Shown here one piece after another: positions 16,186 to 24,866 of a stretch of DNA of 64,000 nucleotides. The DNA lies in NCBI GenBank assembly GCA_003134685.1, contig PLCA01000007.1, forward strand, positions 54,173 to 118,172. The letters run 5' to 3'. Each line of letters begins with the position of its first letter. Within the stretch, counting starts at the first letter, position 1. Position numbers and translations under genes: made by a program. This DNA comes from Gemmatimonadota bacterium (GTDB taxonomy: Bacteria; Gemmatimonadota; Gemmatimonadetes; Gemmatimonadales; Gemmatimonadaceae). The notes beneath the pieces are model-generated. The model worked only from the letters and a program-made list of their open reading frames with translations. It was not told the origin of the DNA and did no database searches.

Positions 16186-16917
16186 ATGAACGCAAAGCAA
16201 CAACGGCTGTATATCAATATCGACCACGTGGCGACATTACGGCAGGCTCGGCGTGGAGCTGAGCCGGACCCGGTCGATGCTGCAATTGCATGTGAGGCCG
16301 CCGGAGCGGACGGGATCACAGCGCATCTGCGCGAGGACCGACGCCACATTCAGGACGCCGACATCCTGGGATTGAAGAAAAGCGTCCGTACGTATTTCAA
16401 TCTCGAGATGGCGTGCGTGCCCGAGATGATCGAGCTGGCGCGTCGCATCAAACCGGAGCAGGTGACGCTGGTGCCGGAGCGCCGGGAGGAAATCACGACC
16501 GAAGGCGGACTCGACATCGCTAGTCAGCCCGCACGGATCACAAGTGCCATCGACGCTCTGACCGACGCCGGCATTCGCGTCAGCCTTTTCATCGATCCCA
16601 CCCGCGCCGCGGTCGAGCAGTCGAAGAAGCTCGGCGTCCCTGCGATCGAGCTGCATACGGGGACATATTCACACCATCCCGAATCAAAGAAGACGATCGG
16701 CGCGCTTCGCGATTCCTCGCGGAGAGGAGCGGATCTGGGTCTCGCTGTGCACGCAGGGCACGGCCTCACGGTGAAGAACGTCGGACCAGTCGCCGCGATT
16801 CCTGAAATCGAAGAGCTGAACATTGGGCACTCGATCATCAGCAGAGCCGTGTTCATCGGCCTGGACAGGGCGGTGAAGGAGATGCGCGAAGCCATCCTCG
16901 CTGCTCGGTCGTCATAA
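16186..16917 (+). CDS. pdxJ: Pyridoxine 5'-phosphate synthase
   Basis: 243 residues, full length. TIM-barrel enzyme condensing 1-deoxyxylulose 5-phosphate with 3-amino-2-oxopropyl phosphate to form pyridoxine phosphate. Motifs: LYINIDHVATLRQARRG (8-24), GADGITAHLREDRRHI (about 40-55), TLVPERREEITTEGGLD, and HAGHGLTVKNV (about 189-199). Divergent from the lipoprotein gene. Confidence 0.98.
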   Translation: MNAKQQRLYINIDHVATLRQARRGAEPDPVDAAIACEAAGADGITAHLREDRRHIQDADILGLKKSVRTYFNLEMACVPEMIELARRIKPEQVTLVPERREEITTEGGLDIASQPARITSAIDALTDAGIRVSLFIDPTRAAVEQSKKLGVPAIELHTGTYSHHPESKKTIGALRDSSRRGADLGLAVHAGHGLTVKNVGPVAAIPEIEELNIGHSIISRAVFIGLDRAVKEMREAILAARSS

Positions 16918-16983
16918 AGGGTTGAGCTTTGACTGTGAGCCCCAAACCGCCCACCTTTCCGATGTGATCTGGAGAATGCGCTG

Positions 16984-17829
16984 ATGACGATGCCCGGCCG
17001 GCTGCTGGATTTCTTTTCTCTCGAGGCGAGTGAGTATCTCACGCGCCTCGAGTCGCTGGCCGCGAAAAAAGGGATGGAGCCTTCCGATGCGACGCAATTC
17101 GCCGCTGCCGCGCGCGGACTGCGCGGCAGCGCCACGATGGCAAAGGCGGGTGGGATCGTTCAGGTGGCGATGACGGTCGAGCGAATCGGGTCGGGCGTCG
17201 TCCATGGGGCGACCACGTGGGAGCCTGAGCTTCAGCGCGCGATTATCGGCGTGATCGAGGATCTGAAGCTGCTGGTGAGATCGGTACGGACGTGGGGCGC
17301 CGATCAAGATGCGCGGGTAGAGGAAAGTCTGCGGCGCCTGGCGCGGTTCGCGCCCGCGCGGAAGGAGCAGAAGGAAGATTTGATCATTCCCATCTCGCAG
17401 CTTTTTTTCAACGACGACGGACAGCACATCATCTACGTTGCTCCGAATCCGAAGACGCACTACGAGCAGCAGCTCCGCGAGCAGAGCGTCGGCATCGGCC
17501 CCGGCACTCTGTCTCCTGAAGTGAAGCGCGTCCCGACTCCTTCGCGCGAAGTGCCGCCTCCACCGCCCAGAACTCCGCCTCGCGGCCAGGAGCTGCGGGA
17601 CGTGTTGAACTCGAGCCTGGCGACGATGCGCGGGCTCGATACCCGGCACTCGGGACCGCAGCCGACGGCGACCGACCTCGTCCCGATTCAGCAGTTGCTC
17701 TACCGCGGACAGAGCGCCATCGAGCGCGCCGCCGAGATTCGCCGCGCCCTCAAGAAGAGTGGAACTCCGCCGACACGCGCGCTCGTGGACGAGCTCGTTG
17801 ATCTGGTAGAGCTCGCGGCAGCAGAGTAG
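16984..17829 (+). CDS. Degenerate HPt-like helical protein with Pro-rich linker
   Basis: 281 residues, soluble. The first 110 residues look like a histidine-phosphotransfer four-helix bundle (FFSLEASEYLTRLESLAAK, then ARGLRGSATMAKAGGIVQVA). The phospho-acceptor His of the usual HxLKGS motif is replaced by Arg44 (RGLRGS at 44-49), so it cannot be phosphorylated there. Residues about 180-200 are Pro-rich (PSREVPPPPPRTPPRG), followed by a helical C-terminus. It is next to a flippase-like gene (3 nt gap) and ispE. A scaffold or binding role is inferred. Confidence 0.65.
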   Translation: MTMPGRLLDFFSLEASEYLTRLESLAAKKGMEPSDATQFAAAARGLRGSATMAKAGGIVQVAMTVERIGSGVVHGATTWEPELQRAIIGVIEDLKLLVRSVRTWGADQDARVEESLRRLARFAPARKEQKEDLIIPISQLFFNDDGQHIIYVAPNPKTHYEQQLREQSVGIGPGTLSPEVKRVPTPSREVPPPPPRTPPRGQELRDVLNSSLATMRGLDTRHSGPQPTATDLVPIQQLLYRGQSAIERAAEIRRALKKSGTPPTRALVDELVDLVELAAAE

Positions 17830-17832
17830 ACG

Positions 17833-18843
17833 TTGCGACCCGGATGGCGCGCCGCACTCGGAGCAGTGCTGAGCGCCGCGCTCATCTACTGGACGCTCCA
17901 CGGAATCTCACCCACTGAAGTAGCGCACAGACTATCGGAAGCTGATCCCCTGCTCTTCGCCGCGGCGATGTTCTGCGCGACGGCGATCTTCGCTCTGCGC
18001 GCGCGCAGGTGGCAGACGATTCTCGAGCCCGTGGCCGGTAAGCTTCCCTTCGGCTCGCTGTGGCGCGCGACAGCAGTGGGGATGATGGTGAACAACGTCG
18101 TGCCCGCCCGCGCCGGCGAGATCGCCAGAGCTTACGCATTGACCAGGGAAGTGCCGGTCCCATTCGCCACATCGCTCGCTTCGCTGGTGGTTGATCGCCT
18201 CTTCGACGCCATCGTGCTGCTGCTTCTGGCCGCGACAGCGCTGCTCGATCCGGCGCTCTCGAGCGCCAATACGCTGGCGGGCCGGCCGCTCAGCGCATTC
18301 GCGACCGGAGCGGCCACGGTCGTCGTCCTCCTGCTCCTCGCGCTCTACGCCCTCGTTTTCTTCCCGAACCAGCTGCTTCGGTTGTTCGAGCTGTTCGCGC
18401 GGCGGGTTTCGCCGGCAACTGAGCAGCGGGGACGCAAGGTGCTCGAGACCTTCGTGAACGGGCTGAGCGTGCTGCGGAGTCCGGGCCGGTTTGCGGCGGT
18501 GTTTGGATGGACGCTCGCGCACTGGCTGCTCAACGCGCTCGGCTTCTGGCTTTCGTTCAAGGCGGTTGGCATCACCGCACCCTTATCTGCCGCACTCTTT
18601 CTCCAGGCATTCATCGCGCTGGGCACCGCTGTTCCGGCGCTCCCCGGATTCTTCGGGGTGTTCGAGTACATGTCGGTGCAGGGACTCGCGGTTTACGGAA
18701 TTGGCCAGCAACAGGCGGCGACGTGGGCGATCGGATATCACCTTTTTTCCTTCATCCCGATCACGGCGATCGGAGCCTACTACTTCGCGCGCCTTGGCGT
18801 GAAGCTTCGCGATCTCCAGCCGGCGCGGGACGCGACGGCATGA
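17833..18843 (+). CDS. YbhN/LPG-synthase-TM-type flippase-like membrane protein
   Basis: 336 residues starting at TTG 17833 (no in-frame ATG nearby). About eight membrane segments of the lysylphosphatidylglycerol synthase TM family (UPF0104). The hallmark motif NNVVPARAGEIARAYAL is at about 74-90 and PALPGFFGVFEYMSV at about 264-278. Relatives move or transfer lipid head groups; no aminoacyl-transferase domain is attached. Stop and next start overlap (ATGA with ispE). Confidence 0.85.
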   Translation: MRPGWRAALGAVLSAALIYWTLHGISPTEVAHRLSEADPLLFAAAMFCATAIFALRARRWQTILEPVAGKLPFGSLWRATAVGMMVNNVVPARAGEIARAYALTREVPVPFATSLASLVVDRLFDAIVLLLLAATALLDPALSSANTLAGRPLSAFATGAATVVVLLLLALYALVFFPNQLLRLFELFARRVSPATEQRGRKVLETFVNGLSVLRSPGRFAAVFGWTLAHWLLNALGFWLSFKAVGITAPLSAALFLQAFIALGTAVPALPGFFGVFEYMSVQGLAVYGIGQQQAATWAIGYHLFSFIPITAIGAYYFARLGVKLRDLQPARDATA

Positions 18844-19736
18844 TCGGGCGAGGCGGAAGAACGCTCGCGCAGGCGAAGATCAATCTCTCGCTGCGGGTGC
18901 TCAACAAGGAGCCTGACGGTTTTCACTCGATCGAGACCGTGTTTCTGAGGCTCGATCTGGGGGACGACGTGCGACTGCACATCAGGGCGAAAGCGCGCAC
19001 ACTCCGCTGCGGCGTGATGCGCGATCAGCCGCAGGAAGAAAATCTCGCCTATCGGGCCGCTGAGCTTTACGCGGAGGAAGCGGGCTGGCCGGGCGGGTTC
19101 GAGATCGTGATCAAGAAGCGGATTCCCATCGGCGGCGGGCTAGGTGGCGGGAGCGCCGATGCCGCGGCGGTACTGCGCATTCTGAACGCGCTTTCCTCGA
19201 ATCCCGTCAAGGCCGACTCGCTCCGGGCCCTGGCGAGCCGTCTCGGATCGGACGTTCCATTCCTAGCCAGTGATTTCGTGATGGCACTTGCGTGGGGCCG
19301 CGGCGAGAAACTCCTCCAGGTCGCCCCGCTGCCGTCGAGAGATGTCCAGCTTTTCCTTCCGCCCTTCGGCATCGATACCGGCGAGGCGTACGCGCTTCTG
19401 GACGCGTCGCACACGGCGCGCCCGCGCGCGGTGCCGGAGCTCACCGCCGAAATGTTCGGCGACTGGGAGTCGGCGGCGAAGAGGTCGGTCAACGATTTCG
19501 AGGCGGCGGTGAGACCCCGATTTCCCGCGATCGATGCGCTGCTGGCGCGCGGCGACCGGCACGGACTCTTCTATAGGATGAGCGGATCGGGGTCGACCGT
19601 GTTCAAGGTGCCCGGCATCAAGACGCGTCACGTTGGGGGCAGGGCGGATCTTCCTCCGCTGCAAGTTCCGGAGGGAACGAAAGTCATCGTAACCCGCACA
19701 GCCGAGAGCGTTGTCCCTGTGGAGCTTCTGGACTAG
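18840..19736 (+). CDS. ispE: 4-diphosphocytidyl-2-C-methyl-D-erythritol kinase
   Basis: 298 residues from the ATG overlapping the flippase stop. GHMP kinase: AQAKINLSLRVLNKEPDGFH (about 11-30) and the ATP-binding loop IPIGGGLGGGSADAAAVLR (about 97-115), then GSDVPFLAS and SGSGSTVF. It phosphorylates CDP-methylerythritol in the non-mevalonate isoprenoid pathway. The C-terminus beyond the third GHMP motif has about 25 residues (RHVGGRADLPPLQVPEG) that look unlike the usual ending. Confidence 0.96.
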   Translation: MIGRGGRTLAQAKINLSLRVLNKEPDGFHSIETVFLRLDLGDDVRLHIRAKARTLRCGVMRDQPQEENLAYRAAELYAEEAGWPGGFEIVIKKRIPIGGGLGGGSADAAAVLRILNALSSNPVKADSLRALASRLGSDVPFLASDFVMALAWGRGEKLLQVAPLPSRDVQLFLPPFGIDTGEAYALLDASHTARPRAVPELTAEMFGDWESAAKRSVNDFEAAVRPRFPAIDALLARGDRHGLFYRMSGSGSTVFKVPGIKTRHVGGRADLPPLQVPEGTKVIVTRTAESVVPVELLD

Positions 19737-19750
19737 CTTTCGCTTTCCGC

Positions 19751-19821
19751 TGCCCCTTCGTCCAATGGCAGGACATCGGTCTTTGGATCCGGTAATGGTG
19801 GTTCGAATCCACCAGGGGCAA
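19751..19821 (+). tRNA. tRNA-Gln (anticodon TTG)
   Basis: 71-nt cloverleaf: acceptor TGCCCCT/AGGGGCA perfect, discriminator A at 19821, anticodon loop CTTTGGA with TTG at 19783-19785, T arm GGTGG-TTCGAAT-CCACC. CCA is not encoded. Begins 14 nt after ispE and 39 nt before prs, so possibly co-transcribed with both. Confidence 0.96.
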
Positions 19822-19860
19822 TTGATCCAGGTCCCTTGCCCACTTAACTTGTAAGGCTGC

Positions 19861-20817
19861 ATGGACGGACTATCCGTACCCGCTCATGGCTTCAAGCTCA
19901 TCGCCGGGCCCGGGAATCCGGATCTGTGCGGTGAGATAGCGCGAATGCTGGATGTTCCGTTCTGCAAGACGACGGTCAACCGCTTCGCCGACGGCGAGAT
20001 TTTCGTCCGCATCGACGAGAACGTCAGAGGGAACGACGTCTTCATCGTGCAGCCGACAAATCCGCCGGCCGACAACATCATGGAGCTGTTGCTCCTGATC
20101 GACGCGGCGCGCAGGGCATCGGCGGCACGCATTACGTGCGTGATGCCCTACTACGGATATTCGCGGCAGGACCGAAAGGACCAGCCAAGAGTAGCCATAG
20201 GCGCCAAGCTGTTGGCGAACATGATCGTCACAGCTGGTGCAAACCGAGTTCTTGGATTGGACTTTCATCAGCACCAGCTGCAGGGCTTCTTCGATGTTCC
20301 GGTGGATCATCTGTACGCCGCGCCGGTGTTCGTTTCGCATTACAGAAAAAAGGATTTGCACGAGCTCGTCGTCGTCGCGCCGGATGTAGGCTCGGCGAAG
20401 ATGGCCAGGGGGTTCGCAAAACGACTCAACGGCTCGCTCGCGATCATCGACAAGAGACGGCCGAAGGCGAATGTATCGGAAGTCGTTAACGTCGTCGGTG
20501 AAGTCGAAGGAAGGGACTGCTTGCTCGCGGACGACATGATCGACACCGCGGGCACGGTGTCCGAAGCGGCAATGGCTCTGAAGGATCTGGGCGCGCGCGA
20601 CATTTACGTTTGTGCCACGCACGCCCTTCTTTCGGGACAATCAGTGGAGAGACTCTCGAAGGCGCCGATCAAGGAAGTGACGGTAACCGATACCGTCATG
20701 ATTCCGAAGGCGAAGAGATTCCCGACGCTGTGTGTGTTGTCGGTTGGCGATCTGCTGGCGAAGGCGATTCGCTACATACACAGCGAGCAGTCGGTGAGCT
20801 CCCTGTTCGAAGGATAG
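19861..20817 (+). CDS. prs: Ribose-phosphate pyrophosphokinase
   Basis: 318 residues, class I PRPP synthetase. Motifs: GNPDLCGEIARML, RFADGEIFVRIDENVRG (about 40-57), the flexible loop PYYGYSRQDRKDQPR, the PRPP loop DDMIDTAGTVSEAA (about 223-236). Makes 5-phosphoribosyl 1-pyrophosphate from ribose 5-phosphate and ATP for nucleotide, His and Trp synthesis. Followed by a tiny ORF and rplY. Confidence 0.98.
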   Translation: MDGLSVPAHGFKLIAGPGNPDLCGEIARMLDVPFCKTTVNRFADGEIFVRIDENVRGNDVFIVQPTNPPADNIMELLLLIDAARRASAARITCVMPYYGYSRQDRKDQPRVAIGAKLLANMIVTAGANRVLGLDFHQHQLQGFFDVPVDHLYAAPVFVSHYRKKDLHELVVVAPDVGSAKMARGFAKRLNGSLAIIDKRRPKANVSEVVNVVGEVEGRDCLLADDMIDTAGTVSEAAMALKDLGARDIYVCATHALLSGQSVERLSKAPIKEVTVTDTVMIPKAKRFPTLCVLSVGDLLAKAIRYIHSEQSVSSLFEG

Positions 20818-20823
20818 AGTGAA

Positions 20824-20928
20824 ATGGCGGAAGTGATCGGGAAAGTCGCGAAAGAGTTCGCGGCAACGGTTTTGGACTTTATCGAATGGGCGTTACACAA
20901 GTTGTTCACGCCCATAGGGAAGAACTAA
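20824..20928 (+). CDS. Small ORF, 34 residues, between prs and rplY
   Basis: ATG at 20824, six bases after the prs stop, ending TAA at 20928, two bases before the rplY start. The product begins MAEVIGKVAKEFAATV and ends LHKLFTPIGKN, predicted as one amphipathic helix with hydrophobic and basic faces. Tight spacing on both sides suggests it is translated and may couple rplY to prs. No family recognised. Confidence 0.5.
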   Translation: MAEVIGKVAKEFAATVLDFIEWALHKLFTPIGKN

Positions 20929-20930
20929 TC

Positions 20931-21647
20931 ATGGCAGTAGTCTCATTTAACGCGACAGCTCGCGACATTTCAGGAAAGGGCGCAGCCCGCTCACTTCGCC
21001 GCCAGGGGCAGGTCCCCGCGGTGATCTACGGACACGGACGCGATCCCCTGTCGCTCTCGCTCAACGCGCGTGATCTCGACAAGATGCTCGGGCACATTCA
21101 GGCCGAGAGCACCGTCATCGAAGTGACGGTCGGCGGACAGACCGCGAAGACACTCATTCGCGAGATCCAGCGCCATCCGATCAAGCGACAGATCCTTCAC
21201 GTCGATTTCCAGGCGCTCGTCGCCGGCGAGAAGGTCACCGTCAACATTCCGATCGTCCTGAACGGAATTCCGGAAGGCGTGAGGCTCGAGGGCGGAGTTC
21301 TCGACCAGACGCTACGTGAGCTGGAGATCGAGGTCGATCCGTCGGACATCCCGGATCACGCCGAGCTCGACGTCACCAACATGGTCATCGGTGATTCGCT
21401 CCACGTCAGCGACATCAAGCTTCCCGCGAGCGTCAAGGTTCTCGACGATCCCGAGACTTCGGTCGCGGTTCTTGCCGCGCCGCGCGCGGTGATCGAGGAG
21501 ACACCGGCCGTCGAGGCGGTTGAAGGTGCGGCCGAGGGAGTGGCTGAGCCCGAAGTCATCGGCAAGGGCCCGGGTGACGAGGAAGAGGGTGAGATCGGCG
21601 GAGAGTCGCCTGGCAAGAAGGGCGGAGAGTCGCCCGGCAAGAAGTAA
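20931..21647 (+). CDS. rplY: 50S ribosomal protein L25 (long, Ctc form)
   Basis: 238 residues from the ATG at 20931. Residues 1-95 are the 5S-rRNA-binding L25 domain (RDISGKGAARSLRRQGQVPAVIYG); 96-185 is the Ctc/TL5 beta domain (VTVNIPIVLNGIPEGVRLEGG). The C-terminus is an acidic Glu/Gly-rich tail ending in two copies of GGESPGKK, encoded by a 24-bp tandem repeat (21597-21644). Its neighbour pth follows 49 nt later, the common rplY-pth order. Confidence 0.97.
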   Translation: MAVVSFNATARDISGKGAARSLRRQGQVPAVIYGHGRDPLSLSLNARDLDKMLGHIQAESTVIEVTVGGQTAKTLIREIQRHPIKRQILHVDFQALVAGEKVTVNIPIVLNGIPEGVRLEGGVLDQTLRELEIEVDPSDIPDHAELDVTNMVIGDSLHVSDIKLPASVKVLDDPETSVAVLAAPRAVIEETPAVEAVEGAAEGVAEPEVIGKGPGDEEEGEIGGESPGKKGGESPGKK

Positions 21648-21696
21648 TACGACCTCACGTTCATAACGGCGATTTGGCTCCGCTATTGGATAACCC

Positions 21697-22296
21697 TTGA
21701 AGGTCATTGTCGGTCTCGGGAATCCGGGCCGCGAGTACGCCGCGACACGTCACAACGTCGGCTGGTGGTTGATCGACCACCTCGCCGACGTTTGGCATTT
21801 TGACGGCTGGAAGAAGGACGGCGAGGCGCACGTCGCGAACGGAATTGTCGGGGGCGTGAAGGTCCGGCTGGTAAAGCCGCAGACGTTCATGAACCTGAGC
21901 GGCCAGGCGCTCAGGAACTACGTCCGTCGCCCGTTCTGGAGCGCGGCCAAGGATCTCCTGATTGTGGTGGACGAGGTGCAACTGCCCGTCGGGCGCATCA
22001 GGCTACGCCCACGAGGAAGCGCCGGCGGACACAATGGGTTGAAGAGCGTCGAGCACTCGCTCGACACACAGGAGTACGCCCGGCTGCGAATCGGAGTCGG
22101 TCCGAGCGAGGAGCGGAAAGGGATCTACAAGAATCTCGCCGACTTCGTGCTGTCGCCGTTCGCGCGCGATGAACGCGAGGATATTATCGCTCTGATGCCG
22201 CCGCTCACGGAAGCGGTCGAGACGTGGCTACACGAGGGGATTGAGAAAGCGATGAACGTGCACAATCGGGTACCGGACGGCGATCCTGGCACCTAG
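21697..22296 (+). CDS. pth: Peptidyl-tRNA hydrolase
   Basis: 199 residues from a TTG start (KVIVGLGNPGREYAATRHNVG follows directly). His in RHNVG is the catalytic base (about residue 20). KPQTFMNLSGQA and GSAGGHNGLKSVEHSL are the conserved substrate loops. Releases tRNA from peptidyl-tRNAs that drop off ribosomes. The 80-nt spacer to ychF has two short T runs but no clear hairpin. Confidence 0.97.
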   Translation: MKVIVGLGNPGREYAATRHNVGWWLIDHLADVWHFDGWKKDGEAHVANGIVGGVKVRLVKPQTFMNLSGQALRNYVRRPFWSAAKDLLIVVDEVQLPVGRIRLRPRGSAGGHNGLKSVEHSLDTQEYARLRIGVGPSEERKGIYKNLADFVLSPFARDEREDIIALMPPLTEAVETWLHEGIEKAMNVHNRVPDGDPGT

Positions 22297-22376
22297 CGGA
22301 TTTGAACTACGCTCCCGCCGCTACCCTGCAGTGTTTTTTGATCCCCGTTTTTTCTCATTGATTACTTTCCCCCAGA

Positions 22377-23477
22377 ATGCTGAAACTCGGAATCGTCGGC
22401 CTCCCGAACGTGGGCAAGTCGACACTGTTCAACGCCCTTACTTCGGCCAAAGCCGATGCGGCGAACTATCCCTTCTGCACTGTCGAGCCGAACGTTGGCA
22501 TGGTGGAGGTTCCCGATGCGCGCCTCGGTGAGCTCGCGCGCATCGTGCAGCCGAAGAAGACCGTGCCGGCGGTAGTACAGTTCGTTGACATCGCCGGCCT
22601 CGTAAAAGGCGCGGCCGAGGGTGAGGGACTGGGCAACAAGTTCCTATCCAATATTCGCGAGACCGACGCGATAGTCCACGTCGTCCGCTGCTTCGAGGAT
22701 CCCGACGTGACGCACGTCATGGGGGCGGTCGATCCGGTGCGGGATCGTGAGGTAATCGAGTTCGAGCTGGCCATCGCCGACCTCGCCTCGCTCGAGAAGC
22801 GTCTGGACAAGACGCGCCGCGCGGCGCGCACCGGCGACAAGGAGGCGATGGCCGAGCTGCCAGTGCTGGAGAAGGCGTACGGCTTTCTCAAGGACGGAAG
22901 GGGATTGTGGGAGGCGCGACTCACCGCCGATGAGAAAGCGGTTCTCGCTCCGCTCACGCTGCTAACCGTGAAACCGGTTCTCTATGCGGCGAACGTGAGC
23001 GATGCGGAGCTCGCGGGTGAGGAAGGCCCGCATCTCAAGGCGCTCCGAGAAGCAGTGAAGAAGAGTGGCGAGCAGGCCGGGGTCGTTCCCTTCTCCGCCA
23101 AGATCGAAGCCGAGCTGGCAGAGCTCCCTCCTGAGGATCGCGCCGATTTTCTCTCTTCGCTCGGACTCGAGTCCGCGGGACTCGACCGTCTCATTCGCGC
23201 GGGCTACAAGCTGCTGGGCCTCGAGACCTACTTCACGGCGGGGGAGCAGGAAGTTCGCGCGTGGACGATCCATCACGGCGACACGGCGCCGAAGGCGGCT
23301 GCGGTGATTCACACCGACTTCGAGCGCGGGTTCATCCGAGCCGAGACGGTTTCCTACGATTCCTTCATCGGGAATGAAGGATGGAAAGGCGCGCGCGAAA
23401 AAGGCGCGGTGAGATCAGAAGGAAAGGAGTACGTTGTCCAGGACGGCGATGTACTCCTGTTCAGATTCAATGTGTAG
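22377..23477 (+). CDS. ychF: Ribosome-binding ATPase YchF (Obg family)
   Basis: 366 residues. GIVGLPNVGKSTLFNALT is the P-loop (about 4-21); the switch II motif is DIAGLVKGAAEGEGLGNKF; NVSD replaces the GTP-specific NKxD, consistent with ATP preference. It ends with a TGS domain (TYFTAGEQEVRAWTIHHG). Acts in translation and stress responses at the ribosome. Ends just before the inverted-repeat element B. Confidence 0.97.
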   Translation: MLKLGIVGLPNVGKSTLFNALTSAKADAANYPFCTVEPNVGMVEVPDARLGELARIVQPKKTVPAVVQFVDIAGLVKGAAEGEGLGNKFLSNIRETDAIVHVVRCFEDPDVTHVMGAVDPVRDREVIEFELAIADLASLEKRLDKTRRAARTGDKEAMAELPVLEKAYGFLKDGRGLWEARLTADEKAVLAPLTLLTVKPVLYAANVSDAELAGEEGPHLKALREAVKKSGEQAGVVPFSAKIEAELAELPPEDRADFLSSLGLESAGLDRLIRAGYKLLGLETYFTAGEQEVRAWTIHHGDTAPKAAAVIHTDFERGFIRAETVSYDSFIGNEGWKGAREKGAVRSEGKEYVVQDGDVLLFRFNV

Positions 23478-23495
23478 CGCCTGGTAAAACGACAA

Positions 23496-23676
23496 AGAAC
23501 GGGATCCGAGATCTCAGAAGCGTAGTTGAGAGTTGCTAGTCACTGCGCTCCGACCGTTCTCGGCGGCGTGAAGATGCCTGAACTCGCCTGCCTGTGTCCC
23601 GAATCGCACTAGGACCGTCTGGGCGTAGTGAACTGAAATCTTCCATCTGTGCTTCTGAGATCTCGGATCCCGTTCT
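23496..23676. repeat. Intergenic long inverted-repeat element, copy B
   Basis: A 26-nt perfect inverted repeat (23496-23521 and 23651-23676; arm starts AGAACGGGATCC) around a 129-nt interior. It lies between convergent ychF and the CHRD gene. Homologous to copy A (10932-11087) read in the opposite direction: shared tips, CGTAGTTG after the left arm, and CTCGGCGGCGTGAAGATGCC inside. The arm centre (ATCCGAGATC) replaces CGGGAGGCG of copy A yet remains complementary to its own partner. Confidence 0.85.
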
Positions 23677-23709
23677 GTTGCCGTTCTCTTTTCGCAATCC
23701 GGTACTGGC

Positions 23710-24207
23710 TCAGTTGCTTGGATGTACCTGATCGCGAATTTCCCCGCCTGGGTTCGCCGACGTGTGCACGTTGGCGTACGCGTGCCCATTGTTGAACAGC
23801 ACACGCAGCGAATCGAGTGAGATGTTCGCGTTGTTCGCGTTGGTGAAGCTGCCGTGAGCGACTTCCCCGTTTATAGTGCCTGTCGGCCCGTTCGGGATGA
23901 ACATGTTGAAGATGACGGGCCCAGCCGTGGCGCCAACTGCGTTTACATCCCCGAGATGGATGTGTGACATGGTCACCGCCGTCATGTTGGTCAGCGTGAG
24001 CGTCCAGTCGATCTCCGTTCCGAGATCAACAAACGTTGCAACGCCACTTCCGGGCGACGTGTGAGTCGCTCCTTCGTTGATGGCGATGAGGTTGGCGACG
24101 TACGTCTTGTTCGTCGGGGCGGTACTAGACCCGCAGCTCGTCGCAACGGCAGCCACGGCAACCGCCGCAATGAGACCGATGGCTAGCGTACTTACTGTTC
24201 TGCGCAT
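23710..24207 (-). CDS. CHRD-domain lipoprotein
   Basis: 165 residues from the ATG ending at 24207, with GGAGG just upstream. The signal peptide MRRTVSTLAIGLIAAVAVAA leads to Cys in ATSCGSS, a lipobox-like site. Residues about 40-165 are a CHRD domain: GVATFVDLGTEIDWTLTLTN, MSHIHLGDV, ANVHTSANPGGEIRDQV. CHRD domains occur in chordin and many bacterial exported proteins. The His residues (SHIH, NVH) are conserved in the family; a metal or redox role is unproven. Confidence 0.88.
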   Translation of the reverse strand: MRRTVSTLAIGLIAAVAVAAVATSCGSSTAPTNKTYVANLIAINEGATHTSPGSGVATFVDLGTEIDWTLTLTNMTAVTMSHIHLGDVNAVGATAGPVIFNMFIPNGPTGTINGEVAHGSFTNANNANISLDSLRVLFNNGHAYANVHTSANPGGEIRDQVHPSN

Positions 24208-24374
24208 GAAACCTCCGGGAGAGCGCACGCAGAACGTAGAGCAGCGCCGCCCCCTTCCGGAAAGGCTGCCGCCGCCAACGACCGCGATGGCGCGGCGAGG
24301 CGTGCGTCCCGGGCGGCGGGCGACGGAGGTGGCAAATTGGGCCACTCTCCCCCGAGAACTCGCCCGCCAGACGG

Positions 24375-24403
24375 TTGAATTCGAGGCCCCGACAGGGTAG
24401 GTT
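24375..24403 (+). promoter_or_regulatory. Candidate promoter of the rpsF operon
   Basis: TTGAAT (24375-24380), 17-nt spacer, TAGGTT (24398-24403), about 90 nt before rpsF in the 293-base divergent spacer 24208-24500. Otherwise this spacer shows nothing notable. Confidence 0.35.
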
Positions 24404-24500
24404 TCGCGTCTCACAACGGCCACGATCGTGGCCTTCACACCTTCCTCCCACTTAGGCAACCAGATGGGGGGCGGATCATGACCAAAAGGAGGATTGCCCA

Positions 24501-24863
24501 GTGCCTCGCACATACGAGGCGGTCTACATCTTCGACTCGACTCTCGAAGACGCCGCCATCAACGAAAAACTCTCCCGCTTCCACGGGCTCCTCGGTTCCA
24601 AGGAGCAGCCCGAGGTCCTGCATTGGGGCCGGCGACAGCTCGCCTACTCCATTGGTCCACGCGACAACGGCTACTACGTCGTCTCCAAGTTCGCGACCGA
24701 GCCCACCACCCTGCCCGAGTACGAGCGCGCCCTCAAGCTCGACGACGGCGTCATCCGCTACCTCATCACGCTGCACGAGCACGAAGTCGGAGCTCCACCG
24801 CAGTCCGAGGAAGACCTGGCCGCGGCAACGCGGCGTGACGACGATGACGACGACGAGGATTAA
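24501..24863 (+). CDS. rpsF: 30S ribosomal protein S6
   Basis: 120 residues from GTG 24501, fixed by the AAAGGAGG site at 24485-24492. Starts PRTYEAVYIFDSTLED and has HWGRRQLAYSI typical of S6; ends in a run of Asp/Glu. It pairs with S18 in the 30S platform. The usual ssb gene between rpsF and rpsR is absent here. Confidence 0.98.
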   Translation: MPRTYEAVYIFDSTLEDAAINEKLSRFHGLLGSKEQPEVLHWGRRQLAYSIGPRDNGYYVVSKFATEPTTLPEYERALKLDDGVIRYLITLHEHEVGAPPQSEEDLAAATRRDDDDDDED

Positions 24864-24866
24864 TCA

